From the NCBI RefSeq assembly GCF_036084755.1, contig NZ_CP107968.1:620001-684000 (forward strand): a DNA stretch of 64,000 nucleotides, in the 5' to 3' direction. Under the pieces are notes generated by a model. It was not told the origin of the DNA. It was given only the letters and a program-made list of their open reading frames with translations, and searched no databases. The stretch is from Streptomyces sp. NBC_00370. GTDB taxonomy: Bacteria > Actinomycetota > Actinomycetes > Streptomycetales > Streptomycetaceae. How positions within the stretch are numbered: position 1 is the stretch's first letter; each line of letters begins with the position of its first letter. Below, piece by piece: positions 25,125 to 32,483 of this stretch. The translations under genes and the position numbers were made by a program.

Positions 25125-27065
25125 ATGGAGTTCCACTCAGAAATAATATCCCAAAGGGACGAGAAAGCAGATCAACAGGAATCGGCGCCGCCCGGGCAGC
25201 ACACTGCCCCGCAATGCGCCGATGCCATCGCAAAAGAGAACGGCACCGGTCTGGAATTCCGAATACTCGGACCGCTGGACGTACGCATGAAGGGCCGGAC
25301 ACTATCGGTAGGAGGGCCTCGGCAGCGCGCCGTACTTTCGGCCCTGTTGCTGTCGGCCAATCAGGTCGTCTCCTTCGACTCTCTCATAGAGAAAGTCTGG
25401 AACGGACGACCACCCAGTACCGCCCGCACCCAGGTCGCGATCTCCATCGCCACACTGCGCAAGGTCTTCCGGGCCGCCGGCTGGGAGCAGGAGACGATCA
25501 TCACGGCGATCCCGGGCTACATGCTCAGCCTCGCCGACGAGTCACTCGACGCGCGGCGTTTCGAGCGCCTCGTCGAGGAGGCGGCCCGGCTGACGGCGGT
25601 GAGCCGTACGGCGGACGCGGCCACGGCGTTGCGGGGTGCCCTGGCCCTGTGGCGTGGACCGGCACTCGGCGGGGTCTACGCGCCGTTCGCCGAGACAGAG
25701 GCGGCCCGGCTCGACGAGCAGCGGATGCTCGCCGTCGAGCAGCACATGGCGCTGCGTCTCCAACTCGGGGAGCACCAGGCCGTCCTGGGCGAACTACAGG
25801 CACTGGTCGGCGCCTGCCCACTGCGGGAGCGGCTGCGGTACTACCTGATGCTCGCCCAGTACCGGTCCGGCCGCCGCGCGGAGGCGCTCAGAACCTTCCG
25901 CGACGGAACACGCCATTCCGTAGAAGAAATCGGTCTCGAACTCGGCCTGCAGCTACAGGAGTTGCACAATTCCATCCTGCGCGACGAGGTTCCGCAACCG
26001 CCCACTCCGAGTGTTGCCGCCGCACATCCCGGCACACCGGTAACAGTCTCTTCCCCCCTTCCGAAGAGCGATCCGTACTTCATCGGCCGTAGCCGGGAGC
26101 AGTGGCTCATGAACGAGGCACTGCTCAGCGAAACATCGCAGAATTCATCCTCCATCGCGTACATCACGGGCAGCCCGGGAATCGGCAAGACCAGTCTCGC
26201 GGTCCACTGGGCACACGAGTCGGCGGACGCGTTCCCCGACGGCCGGCTCTTCGCCGACCTCCGGCACGGCGAACCCCTCGACGTGCTGCACCAGTTCCTG
26301 CGCCATCTCGACCCCGAGGGCTCCCTCCCCGCGGATCTGGCGGAGGCGTCCGAGCTGTACCGCACCGCCCTGAAGGGCAAGCGGATCCTGGTGGTCCTGG
26401 ACCACACGTCGTCATACCCGCAGGTGCGCCATCTGCTGCCGGAGGACGGCGCCTGCCGGGTGGTGATCACCGGCGCGGTCAACCTGGACGAACTCCTCCA
26501 GCACCACAGCGTGCTGCAACTGCGGCTCGGCCCGATGTCCGACGACGAGTCGCGTGAAATGCTCAGCGCCGTCCTGCGGGACTCCCGGACCGAGGAGTTT
26601 CCCACTGCCACCAAGCAACTCGGGCTGCTGTGCGGCAGTCTGCCGCTGGCGCTGCGGGCAGCCGGAGCCAGGTTGCTGGCCAAGCAGCACTGGCGCGTCC
26701 ATGACCTCGTACGGCGTCTGGAGCGGTCCCCCGACCGCCTGGCCGAGCTGAGCATCGGGGAGGACTCACTGCGGGCGCGTCTCGACAACAGCCTGAGTGA
26801 GCTGGACGAGAGGGCGGCCTCCGCCTACCGCGAGCTGAGCCGTCTGGGAGACCACGACTTCTGCGCGGCCAGGGCGGCGGAGGTGCTGGACATGGACCAG
26901 CTGGACGCCGAGGACCTCATCGAGACCCTGGTGGACGCGCAGCTGCTGGAAGCGGTGGGGCGTGGTGCCTGGGGCGAGATGCGCTACCGCTGGCAGGAGT
27001 TGGTACGGCTGCACGCACTCAGCTCCCGGTCGGCGCAGCCCTGCGGGGCGGGTATCGCCGGGTGA
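25125..27065 (+). CDS. cdaR: SARP-family pathway activator CdaR
   Basis: About 646 residues from the ATG at 25125. In-frame alternatives are ATG 25074 and TTG 25056; the last has a GGGAGAG site at 25038-25044 and may be used. Domains: winged-helix OmpR-like DNA-binding domain at about residues 43-120 (LEFRILGPLDVRMKGR), bacterial transcriptional activator domain at about 125-265 (RRFERLVEEAARL...LRYYLMLAQYRSGRRAEALRTF), then an NB-ARC-like ATPase with Walker A GSPGIGKTS at 349-357. This is the AfsR/CdaR long-SARP layout, and the position equals SCO3217, the CDA activator. It should bind direct repeats before the biosynthetic operons. No in-frame TTA codon was seen, so direct bldA control of this gene is unlikely. 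Confidence 0.92.
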   Translation: MEFHSEIISQRDEKADQQESAPPGQHTAPQCADAIAKENGTGLEFRILGPLDVRMKGRTLSVGGPRQRAVLSALLLSANQVVSFDSLIEKVWNGRPPSTARTQVAISIATLRKVFRAAGWEQETIITAIPGYMLSLADESLDARRFERLVEEAARLTAVSRTADAATALRGALALWRGPALGGVYAPFAETEAARLDEQRMLAVEQHMALRLQLGEHQAVLGELQALVGACPLRERLRYYLMLAQYRSGRRAEALRTFRDGTRHSVEEIGLELGLQLQELHNSILRDEVPQPPTPSVAAAHPGTPVTVSSPLPKSDPYFIGRSREQWLMNEALLSETSQNSSSIAYITGSPGIGKTSLAVHWAHESADAFPDGRLFADLRHGEPLDVLHQFLRHLDPEGSLPADLAEASELYRTALKGKRILVVLDHTSSYPQVRHLLPEDGACRVVITGAVNLDELLQHHSVLQLRLGPMSDDESREMLSAVLRDSRTEEFPTATKQLGLLCGSLPLALRAAGARLLAKQHWRVHDLVRRLERSPDRLAELSIGEDSLRARLDNSLSELDERAASAYRELSRLGDHDFCAARAAEVLDMDQLDAEDLIETLVDAQLLEAVGRGAWGEMRYRWQELVRLHALSSRSAQPCGAGIAG

Positions 27066-27109
27066 ACCGGCCGGCGCGTCCCGCCCGCGCCGCATGACGC
27101 TCCGCCTCA

Positions 27110-27151
27110 CGTACGGCCCGTACGCCCCCTTCAGGGTGTGCGGGCCGTACG
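27110..27151 (+). terminator. Inverted repeat after cdaR
   Basis: CGTACGGCCCG (27110-27120) is the exact reverse complement of CGGGCCGTACG (27141-27151), with a 20-base loop, 45 bases after the cdaR stop. It probably ends the cdaR transcript. Confidence 0.6.
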
Positions 27152-27187
27152 CGTTGTGTTCCTTCGGGGCCGCGGCGCACACCGCGG

Positions 27188-27236
27188 CGGCACAGCACCA
27201 CAACGCCGCACAGCACCGCCACGCCACACAGCACCT
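27188..27236. repeat. CA-rich imperfect tandem repeat
   Basis: The motif CACAGCACC recurs at roughly 20-base spacing (GCACAGCACC twice, then ACACAGCACC) between the two convergent-gene hairpins. No coding function is apparent. Confidence 0.5.
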
Positions 27237-27268
27237 GCCCCGCCGGACGGATCCGGCGGGGCAGGTGC
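27231..27268 (-). terminator. Strong terminator hairpin downstream of mbtH
   Basis: A perfect 16-base stem: 27231-27246 pairs with 27253-27268 around the loop ACGGAT. It sits 23 bases beyond the mbtH stop in the convergent cdaR/mbtH space and may act in both directions. Confidence 0.85.
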
Positions 27269-27290
27269 GGGGAGCACACCCTGGACGCGG

Positions 27291-27506
27291 TCAGGCGTCG
27301 GCGTTCATTGCCTCGATCAGGCTCTTGGGCCGCATGTCGGTCCAGTTCTTCTCCACGTACTCCAGGCAGGACTCCCGGTCCGACTCGCCGAAGGCGGTCG
27401 TCCACCCGGCGGGCACCTCCACGAAGGACGGCCAGAGCGAGTGCTGGCCCTCGTCATTGACCAGCACCAGATAGCGGCCGTCTGCGTCTTCGAACGGATT
27501 GGTCAC
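27291..27506 (-). CDS. cdaX: MbtH-like NRPS accessory protein
   Basis: A 71-residue protein, the normal MbtH length. The GTG at 27506 is used because GGAAGGAA lies just upstream and the family motif [13 protein letters not shown] begins two residues in. The invariant Trp residues and the [12 protein letters not shown] and NWTDMRP stretches are present. MbtH proteins bind adenylation domains and are needed for their solubility or activity; this one should serve the CDA synthetases (SCO3218 position). It is the last gene of a minus-strand group, 166 bases after the hydrolase gene. Confidence 0.95.
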   Translation of the reverse strand: MTNPFEDADGRYLVLVNDEGQHSLWPSFVEVPAGWTTAFGESDRESCLEYVEKNWTDMRPKSLIEAMNADA

Positions 27507-27672
27507 GTCGCATTCCTTCCGGAAACGTCGGGAGCGGTTCGGCGTGGGACCGCGGGGCCGTGCTCCCACCTGTCCAACGTACGGAACCCGCGTTTCTCCC
27601 GGATATCGATCCGCTTTTCATGGCCGGTCCCCCGGCCGGCGACAGGCGCGGACGAGTACGCACCCGCCCTGG

Positions 27673-28854
27673 TCAGCCGCCGTGCCGGCGGATCCGGGGC
27701 TCGCCGCGCACGACGGCCTCCAGCAGCGCGGGCGGGCTCCCCCTCAGCTCCGCGTCGAGGAAGGCCCCGAGCGTCCGGCGGGTGAGCCGCAGTACGTCCT
27801 CCCCGGCCGTCGCGTCCTTCGACGCTCCCGGCACGGCGCGTCCCAGCGGTCCGCCGAACACCCCGTAGTCGGTGAAGGAGAGATGCCCACTGCCCGCCAC
27901 CGAGTACCAGTGGCGGGGGCCGGAGAGCCGCCGCCACACCCGGTCCCACGTCCGGTCCGCGCCCGGCCTGCCGTGCTCTCCTGCGCCCAGAAGCAGAAAC
28001 GGCCGGTTCACCGGCGTGGTCCCGGCCGTCTGGAACGTACCGTCGAGGTTGGCGCCGGCCGCGAAGCAGGGGTCGGTGCGGACCGCCTCGAACGCGGCGG
28101 CGCCGCCCATCGAGTGGCCCACGACGGCGACCCGCGCCGGGTCGAGCGGCGGCAGACCCCGCATGCCCGGCGCGCTGCCTCTCCCCGTACCGGGCGACGT
28201 CAACTGCCTGCGTACGTAGGACAGATCGGCGGCCCGGGTGGCGGCCACCCGCGTGCCGTCCGGGGACCGGTGGCAGGCGCCGCAGCCGGTCACCCGGCCC
28301 TCGGGATAGGTGATCGCAGCGGCTTCGTAGGCGTGGTCGACGGCGGCGACGGCGTAGCCGCGACTGGCCAGGTCCTCCGCCAGGGCGGTGCAGGAGGACC
28401 GGGGCAGTCCGAAGCCCGGTGACAGCACGACCAGGGGCAGACCGCGGCCCGGTGACCGCAGGGGCGGCGCTGCGCGCTCCGCGTACACGCGTGTGCGGCT
28501 GAGCAGGTCCTGGGGTACGTCGTCGATCCGGTACTGGCGCAGGATCATGGCCGACTCCCGGGGGGTGACGTAGCGCGCGCGAGGCGCCGTGGAGAGCCGG
28601 GCGGGATACCAGAGGGAGACCATCAGTTCGCGGGCCCTGTCGGGGTTCCAGGGGTCGCGCCGGGAACCGTCGCGCAGTTCCAGGGTCCGCAGCCCCACGG
28701 CATGCGGTCCGGTGGGGGCGGGCAGGGCGGGCGGCGCTCCCGCGCGGTGGGGGGCGTCCGGGGGCGGACCTGCGGCGGCTCCGACGGCCAGCAGGGCGGC
28801 CGCCACGAGGACGGCGCGCCGGGGCGCCAGGGGTCCGACGCGGGTCACCTTCAT
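27673..28854 (-). CDS. Secreted alpha/beta-hydrolase, PAF-acetylhydrolase-like lipase
   Basis: A 393-residue predicted exported hydrolase. Residues 1-28 form a signal-like N terminus (APRRAVLVAAALLAVGAAAG). The oxyanion element LSPGFG is at 144-149, the nucleophile elbow GHSMGG is at 246-251 (Ser248), and Asp271 and His324 are likely to complete the triad. The overall pattern is that of platelet-activating-factor acetylhydrolase/dienelactone hydrolase-like lipases. It occupies the SCO3219 position. A role in trimming or recycling the lipid tail or modifying host lipids is possible; none is shown by sequence. No strong ribosome site precedes the ATG. Confidence 0.85.
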   Translation of the reverse strand: MKVTRVGPLAPRRAVLVAAALLAVGAAAGPPPDAPHRAGAPPALPAPTGPHAVGLRTLELRDGSRRDPWNPDRARELMVSLWYPARLSTAPRARYVTPRESAMILRQYRIDDVPQDLLSRTRVYAERAAPPLRSPGRGLPLVVLSPGFGLPRSSCTALAEDLASRGYAVAAVDHAYEAAAITYPEGRVTGCGACHRSPDGTRVAATRAADLSYVRRQLTSPGTGRGSAPGMRGLPPLDPARVAVVGHSMGGAAAFEAVRTDPCFAAGANLDGTFQTAGTTPVNRPFLLLGAGEHGRPGADRTWDRVWRRLSGPRHWYSVAGSGHLSFTDYGVFGGPLGRAVPGASKDATAGEDVLRLTRRTLGAFLDAELRGSPPALLEAVVRGEPRIRRHGG

Positions 28855-29019
28855 GATCGGCGCTCATTTCGTCCGGGGATACCGAGCGCCCATCACGTTA
28901 GGAGCGGATCGACGGCCGGGAGAGCGCCGACCACGTTCTCCTGACCTTCGTCGGCGGATTCCTGCCGAAGTGCGTCACTCCTCCGGGTTCCGCCGGGTCT
29001 TTCGTCATGCCGGGCCGCC

Positions 29020-29874
29020 TTACGTGTGCAGGGGGTCCCAGGGCCTGGGGATACGGGCCCGGCCGGCCGCGCCGTGCCGGAGCGCCTCACGCAGCAGCAC
29101 CGGCCGGGCGGCGTCCCCGGACCGGGCGACGCCCCGCAACTCCCTTGCCAGGGTGCGCGCCTGGACGGCCCACCCGTCCAGCTGGTCCGCCACGGGACCG
29201 GCGTTGGCGGTGAGCAGCTCCGCCCACAGCTCCGGGTCCCCGCCGGCCGTCCCGGTCACGTCGCGCAGGTCCTGGCCCGCCAGCCGTACGGCCGACTCGT
29301 CCTCGTCGAGGAGACGCGCGGCGGCGAGACTGGCGAGCAGGCGCGGGGCGTGCGAGACGAGAGCGACGGCACGGTCGTGGGCCTCGGGGTCGAGCAGTAC
29401 CGAGGCCGCGCCGCACAGGGCGACCAGTTCCAGGGCGTGGTTGAGCGCCAGCATCTCGGTCGACTCGCTGGGCGTCAGGGCCCAGGGACACCCTTCGAAA
29501 AGGTCCTCCCGGGGCTCGGTGGCGCCGTCGCTCACCACGGGATGGCCGCCCACCAGGGTGCTCAGGTCGCAGCCGTGCGCCAGCGCCTCCCGGTGCAGCG
29601 GGGCCTTCACCCCGGAGACATCGGTGTAGACCCGGGCCGTGCCGCGTTTCTGGTGTTCCGCCAGCACCGGGGCGACCCGGCCGTGCGGCACCGCGATCAC
29701 CCCGATGTCGGCCGGCCCCGCGGGCTCAGCCGCGATGCCCGCGCCACGGTCCTCGGCCGCCCGGGCGGCCCCGGCGTCCGTGTCGATCAGATAGGTGACC
29801 ACTCCGTGCCGGCGCAGGGCGAGCCCGACGGAGCATCCGATCACCCCGGCGCCCACGATCGCGACGGTGCGCAT
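29020..29874 (-). CDS. tyrA: Prephenate dehydrogenase for Hpg precursor supply
   Basis: A 284-residue NAD(P)-dependent enzyme that converts prephenate to 4-hydroxyphenylpyruvate, the substrate of HmaS. The start is the ATG at 29874; longer in-frame readings run through the phospholipase gene. The dinucleotide-binding motif AIVGAGVIGCSVGLAL opens the protein. YTDVSGVKAPL and GGHPVVSDG fit the TyrA active-site region. A His in VSHAPRLLASLAA also fits. It matches SCO3221 in the CDA cluster. A terminator hairpin stands between it and the phospholipase gene, so it may have its own promoter. Confidence 0.92.
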   Translation of the reverse strand: MRTVAIVGAGVIGCSVGLALRRHGVVTYLIDTDAGAARAAEDRGAGIAAEPAGPADIGVIAVPHGRVAPVLAEHQKRGTARVYTDVSGVKAPLHREALAHGCDLSTLVGGHPVVSDGATEPREDLFEGCPWALTPSESTEMLALNHALELVALCGAASVLLDPEAHDRAVALVSHAPRLLASLAAARLLDEDESAVRLAGQDLRDVTGTAGGDPELWAELLTANAGPVADQLDGWAVQARTLARELRGVARSGDAARPVLLREALRHGAAGRARIPRPWDPLHT

Positions 29875-29913
29875 GCGTTTGTCCTCTCTGCGCCGTAGGA
29901 CCGGATCCTCGCC

Positions 29914-29940
29914 GCGGGGGCCGGCGGTACCGGCCCCCGC
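29914..29940 (-). terminator. Terminator hairpin after the phospholipase gene
   Basis: GCGGGGGCCGG (29914-29924) pairs perfectly with CCGGCCCCCGC (29930-29940) around a five-base loop, nine bases beyond the phospholipase stop at 29949. Confidence 0.75.
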
Positions 29941-29948
29941 CGCGCACC

Positions 29949-30398
29949 TCAGCCGAAGATCGAGACGGCCTGGTAGTAGGTCCACGCCGTGGCGTTGCAG
30001 TTCGTCTTCTTCTCGGCCGTGTACGCGCTGCACACCCGCAGCAGGTCGTCGTAGAGCGCGCTGTCCAGACGGCTCTTGTTGGCGTCGAACGTGCCGGCCG
30101 CCTTGTAGTTGCGGTACCCGAAGTCGTGGCGCGCACAGGACGTATCGAAGGGGAAGCCGAAGGGGTTGTCGGGCGCCTGCGAGCAGTAGTCCGTCGACCA
30201 GTCGAACGCGTAGGCGGCCCAGGCGGCCTGGTTGGCCCGTGCGGAGTTCCAGGTCGCGTAACTCGAAGCGCCGACCTGGGTGAACGAGGCGAGCACCTGC
30301 GGCTTGTCGGCGGGCGCGGCCTGCGCGGGAGCGGTGGCCACACCGAGCGCGAGGGCGCATCCTGCGGCGGCCAGGGAAAAGGTCGTACGTCGACGCAT
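29949..30398 (-). CDS. Secreted prokaryotic phospholipase A2
   Basis: A 149-residue secreted protein with ATG at 30398 and a GGAGG site upstream. A signal peptide covers residues 1-27 (cleavage near AQA|AP). The mature part has the bacterial phospholipase A2 core DNPFGFPFD...CARHDFGYRN with His91-Asp92, and a second Asp at 112, as in the structurally known Streptomyces violaceoruber enzyme. Four cysteines outside the signal (72, 88, 123, 134) can form the two expected disulfides. These enzymes use calcium. It fills the SCO3222 position, described there as a small secreted protein. A role in membrane modification or in the action of a calcium-dependent lipopeptide is inference. Confidence 0.88.
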   Translation of the reverse strand: MRRRTTFSLAAAGCALALGVATAPAQAAPADKPQVLASFTQVGASSYATWNSARANQAAWAAYAFDWSTDYCSQAPDNPFGFPFDTSCARHDFGYRNYKAAGTFDANKSRLDSALYDDLLRVCSAYTAEKKTNCNATAWTYYQAVSIFG

Positions 30399-30520
30399 GC
30401 GAAACCTCCAGAGGGGGGAGCTGTGGGGAAGCGGTCCCACTGTGTCCGCAGCCGATATGTGGCCCGTATCACGCCGATATCCAGCCCAGGCCGGGCCGTA
30501 GGTCTCTTCGGGAACGACGG

Positions 30521-30557
30521 CGCCGGCCTTCCGGACGTGAGGTCCGGAAGGCCGGCG
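30521..30557 (-). terminator. Terminator after the ABC-2 permease gene
   Basis: A perfect 16-base stem (30521-30536 with 30542-30557) with a GTGAG loop, 38 bases beyond the permease stop, separates the exporter operon from the phospholipase gene. Confidence 0.85.
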
Positions 30558-30594
30558 TCGTACCGTACGGGCGCCGCCCGGGGGGCGGTGCGGG

Positions 30595-31395
30595 TCAGGC
30601 GTCGCGGCGGCGCAGCACCACATGGCCTGCGACGATCATGACGAGCGCCCACAACACCAGGACCACCAGGGCGGTGCCCGACCCGTAGGGGTCGGTGTCC
30701 TGCGTCATGAGGACCGTGCCGGCGACGCTCGGCATGTAGTCGCTCGCCGTCTCCAGCCACTTGGCGCCGATGACGCCCATCAGTTGGGGCAGCGCCAGCA
30801 GCACCATGATGAGGGTCGTGATGGTGCCTGCCGCGCTGCGCAGCATCGTGCCGAGGCCGATCGCCATCATCGCGAGGAGCGCGAGATACGCGCCCGCGCC
30901 GAACGCCGTTCCGAACAACTCGCCGCTCGTGTAGGCGCCGTAGTCGCCCATGAACGCGCCGGCCGCCAGGCTGGCCAGGACGCTGAAGACGAAACCCGCC
31001 ACGGCGACGACGCCGATGACCACCAGTGTCTTGGACAGCAGCATCCGGCCGCGGGCCGGCACGCTCTGCAGTGTGGAGCGGATGGAGCCGCTGGAGTACT
31101 CGCTGGTGAGCGCGAGAGTGGCCAGGACGACCACGGTGAGCTGGGAGATCAGGAACGCCTGGGACGCGTGGTGCGGAGCGGGCGTGGTGACGTCCAGTCC
31201 CTTCTTCGCACTCGCGTCGGCCGACATGCCGACGATCGTCGCGAAGCCCACGGTGAGCACCAGGCCGACGAGAAGGTTCCACCAGGTCGCCCGGACACTC
31301 CAGAGCTTCGTCCACTCGAACGCCAGCGCGCCCTTGAACGCGCCGCCCTTGACCGGTGCTGCAAGTTTGGGGGCTGTGGTCGCAGTCATATCCAC
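30595..31395 (-). CDS. ABC-2 type exporter membrane subunit
   Basis: A 266-residue membrane protein with about six hydrophobic segments and the ABC-2 element LTSEYSSGSIRSTLQSVPARGRML. The GTG at 31395 directly follows the stop of the ATPase gene; an ATG two codons later (31389) is the alternative start. Together with the ATPase it forms a DrrAB-like exporter at the SCO3223/SCO3224 position, most likely for export of the lipopeptide or immunity to it. Confidence 0.9.
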   Translation of the reverse strand: MDMTATTAPKLAAPVKGGAFKGALAFEWTKLWSVRATWWNLLVGLVLTVGFATIVGMSADASAKKGLDVTTPAPHHASQAFLISQLTVVVLATLALTSEYSSGSIRSTLQSVPARGRMLLSKTLVVIGVVAVAGFVFSVLASLAAGAFMGDYGAYTSGELFGTAFGAGAYLALLAMMAIGLGTMLRSAAGTITTLIMVLLALPQLMGVIGAKWLETASDYMPSVAGTVLMTQDTDPYGSGTALVVLVLWALVMIVAGHVVLRRRDA

Positions 31396-32349
31396 TTACG
31401 CTTTCTGGTGATCCGGTGCTTCGGTGGCATGGACGAGCGAAGGCGTGCTGTACTCCACGCTGGTGGCGGTGAGTTCCATGTACGCCTGCTCCAGACTGGC
31501 CTTGCGCAGGCTCAGTTCGTGGACCGGGACCCGGTGTTTGAAGGCCAGGTCGCCGATCTCCTGCAAGGTGCCGCCGACGACGATCAGCTCCTCGGGGGCA
31601 CCGCCCGGGCTCTGTTCCACACTCATGCCGATCCCCTTCAGCTCCCGCCGCAGCACGTCGGGCTGCGGGGTGCGCACCCGGACGGCGTTGAGGGAGCTGC
31701 TCGCGATGACCTCCTCGATCGGGGCGTTCGCGATGACCTTGCCCCGGCCGATGACCACGAGGTGGTCGGCGGTCTCCTGCATCTCGCTCATCAGGTGGCT
31801 GGAGACGAAGACCGTACGGCCCTCCGCCGCCAGTGACCGCATCAACTCCCTCACCCAACGCACTCCGTCGGGGTCGAGGCCGTTGACCGGTTCGTCGAAG
31901 AGCAGCACCTTCGGGTCGCCGAGCAGCGCGGCGGCGATGCCCAGCCGCTGCCCCATCCCGAGGGAGAAGGAGCCGATCCGTTTCTTTGCCACTTCGGTGA
32001 GTCCGACGGTGTCCAGCACCTCCGCCACCCGTGACGGCGGGATCCCGTTGCTGCGGGCCATGCCGAGGAGATGGTGGTAGGCGGAGCGGCCGGGGTGTCC
32101 GGCCCGCGCGTCCAGCAGCGCGCCCACCTGCCGCAGCGGCTGCTTGAGCTGCACGTACGGCTTGCCGGCGATCAGGGCACGGCCGCCCGTCGGTGTGTCA
32201 AGACCGACGATCATCCGCATGGTCGTCGACTTGCCCGCGCCGTTCGGCCCCAGGAAACCCGTCACCTTTCCTGCGCTGATCTCGAACGAGAGATCGGACA
32301 CGGCCGTCTTGTCGCCGTACCTCTTGGTGAGTCGGTCCACAGTGATCAT
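31396..32349 (-). CDS. ABC exporter ATP-binding subunit (DrrA-like)
   Basis: A 317-residue ATPase. The ATG at 32349 has GGAAGGAG at good spacing; the frame extends upstream without support. It has Walker A GPNGAGKST, a degenerate signature (SFSLGMGQRLGIA, where LGMGQ replaces LSGGQ, common in antibiotic exporters), Walker B VLLFDEPVNGLDP and the switch His in VSSHLM. A C-terminal regulatory domain (about 220-300) follows. It is divergent from absA1 with 134 bases between, so AbsA2 could act on both promoters. Confidence 0.92.
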   Translation of the reverse strand: MITVDRLTKRYGDKTAVSDLSFEISAGKVTGFLGPNGAGKSTTMRMIVGLDTPTGGRALIAGKPYVQLKQPLRQVGALLDARAGHPGRSAYHHLLGMARSNGIPPSRVAEVLDTVGLTEVAKKRIGSFSLGMGQRLGIAAALLGDPKVLLFDEPVNGLDPDGVRWVRELMRSLAAEGRTVFVSSHLMSEMQETADHLVVIGRGKVIANAPIEEVIASSSLNAVRVRTPQPDVLRRELKGIGMSVEQSPGGAPEELIVVGGTLQEIGDLAFKHRVPVHELSLRKASLEQAYMELTATSVEYSTPSLVHATEAPDHQKA

Positions 32350-32471
32350 TGCCTGTCGGCTCCTTCCGAAGTCACCCCACCAAACTAGGAAGACCGCGCG
32401 GCCGGGACATCTGGCGTTCGGCAACGATGACACTCGACTTTCGGCAGGTTCCTGGCCCCCGCCGGCTCTTG

Positions 32472-32483
32472 TAGCGTGCGGGA
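32472..32483 (+). promoter_or_regulatory. -10 element placing the absA1 start at its ATG
   Basis: TAGCGT at 32472-32477 lies six bases before the absA1 ATG, and no ribosome site is present. Transcription would begin at or next to the initiation codon, giving a leaderless mRNA. The -35 match (TTCCTG, 17-base spacing) is weak. Confidence 0.45.
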
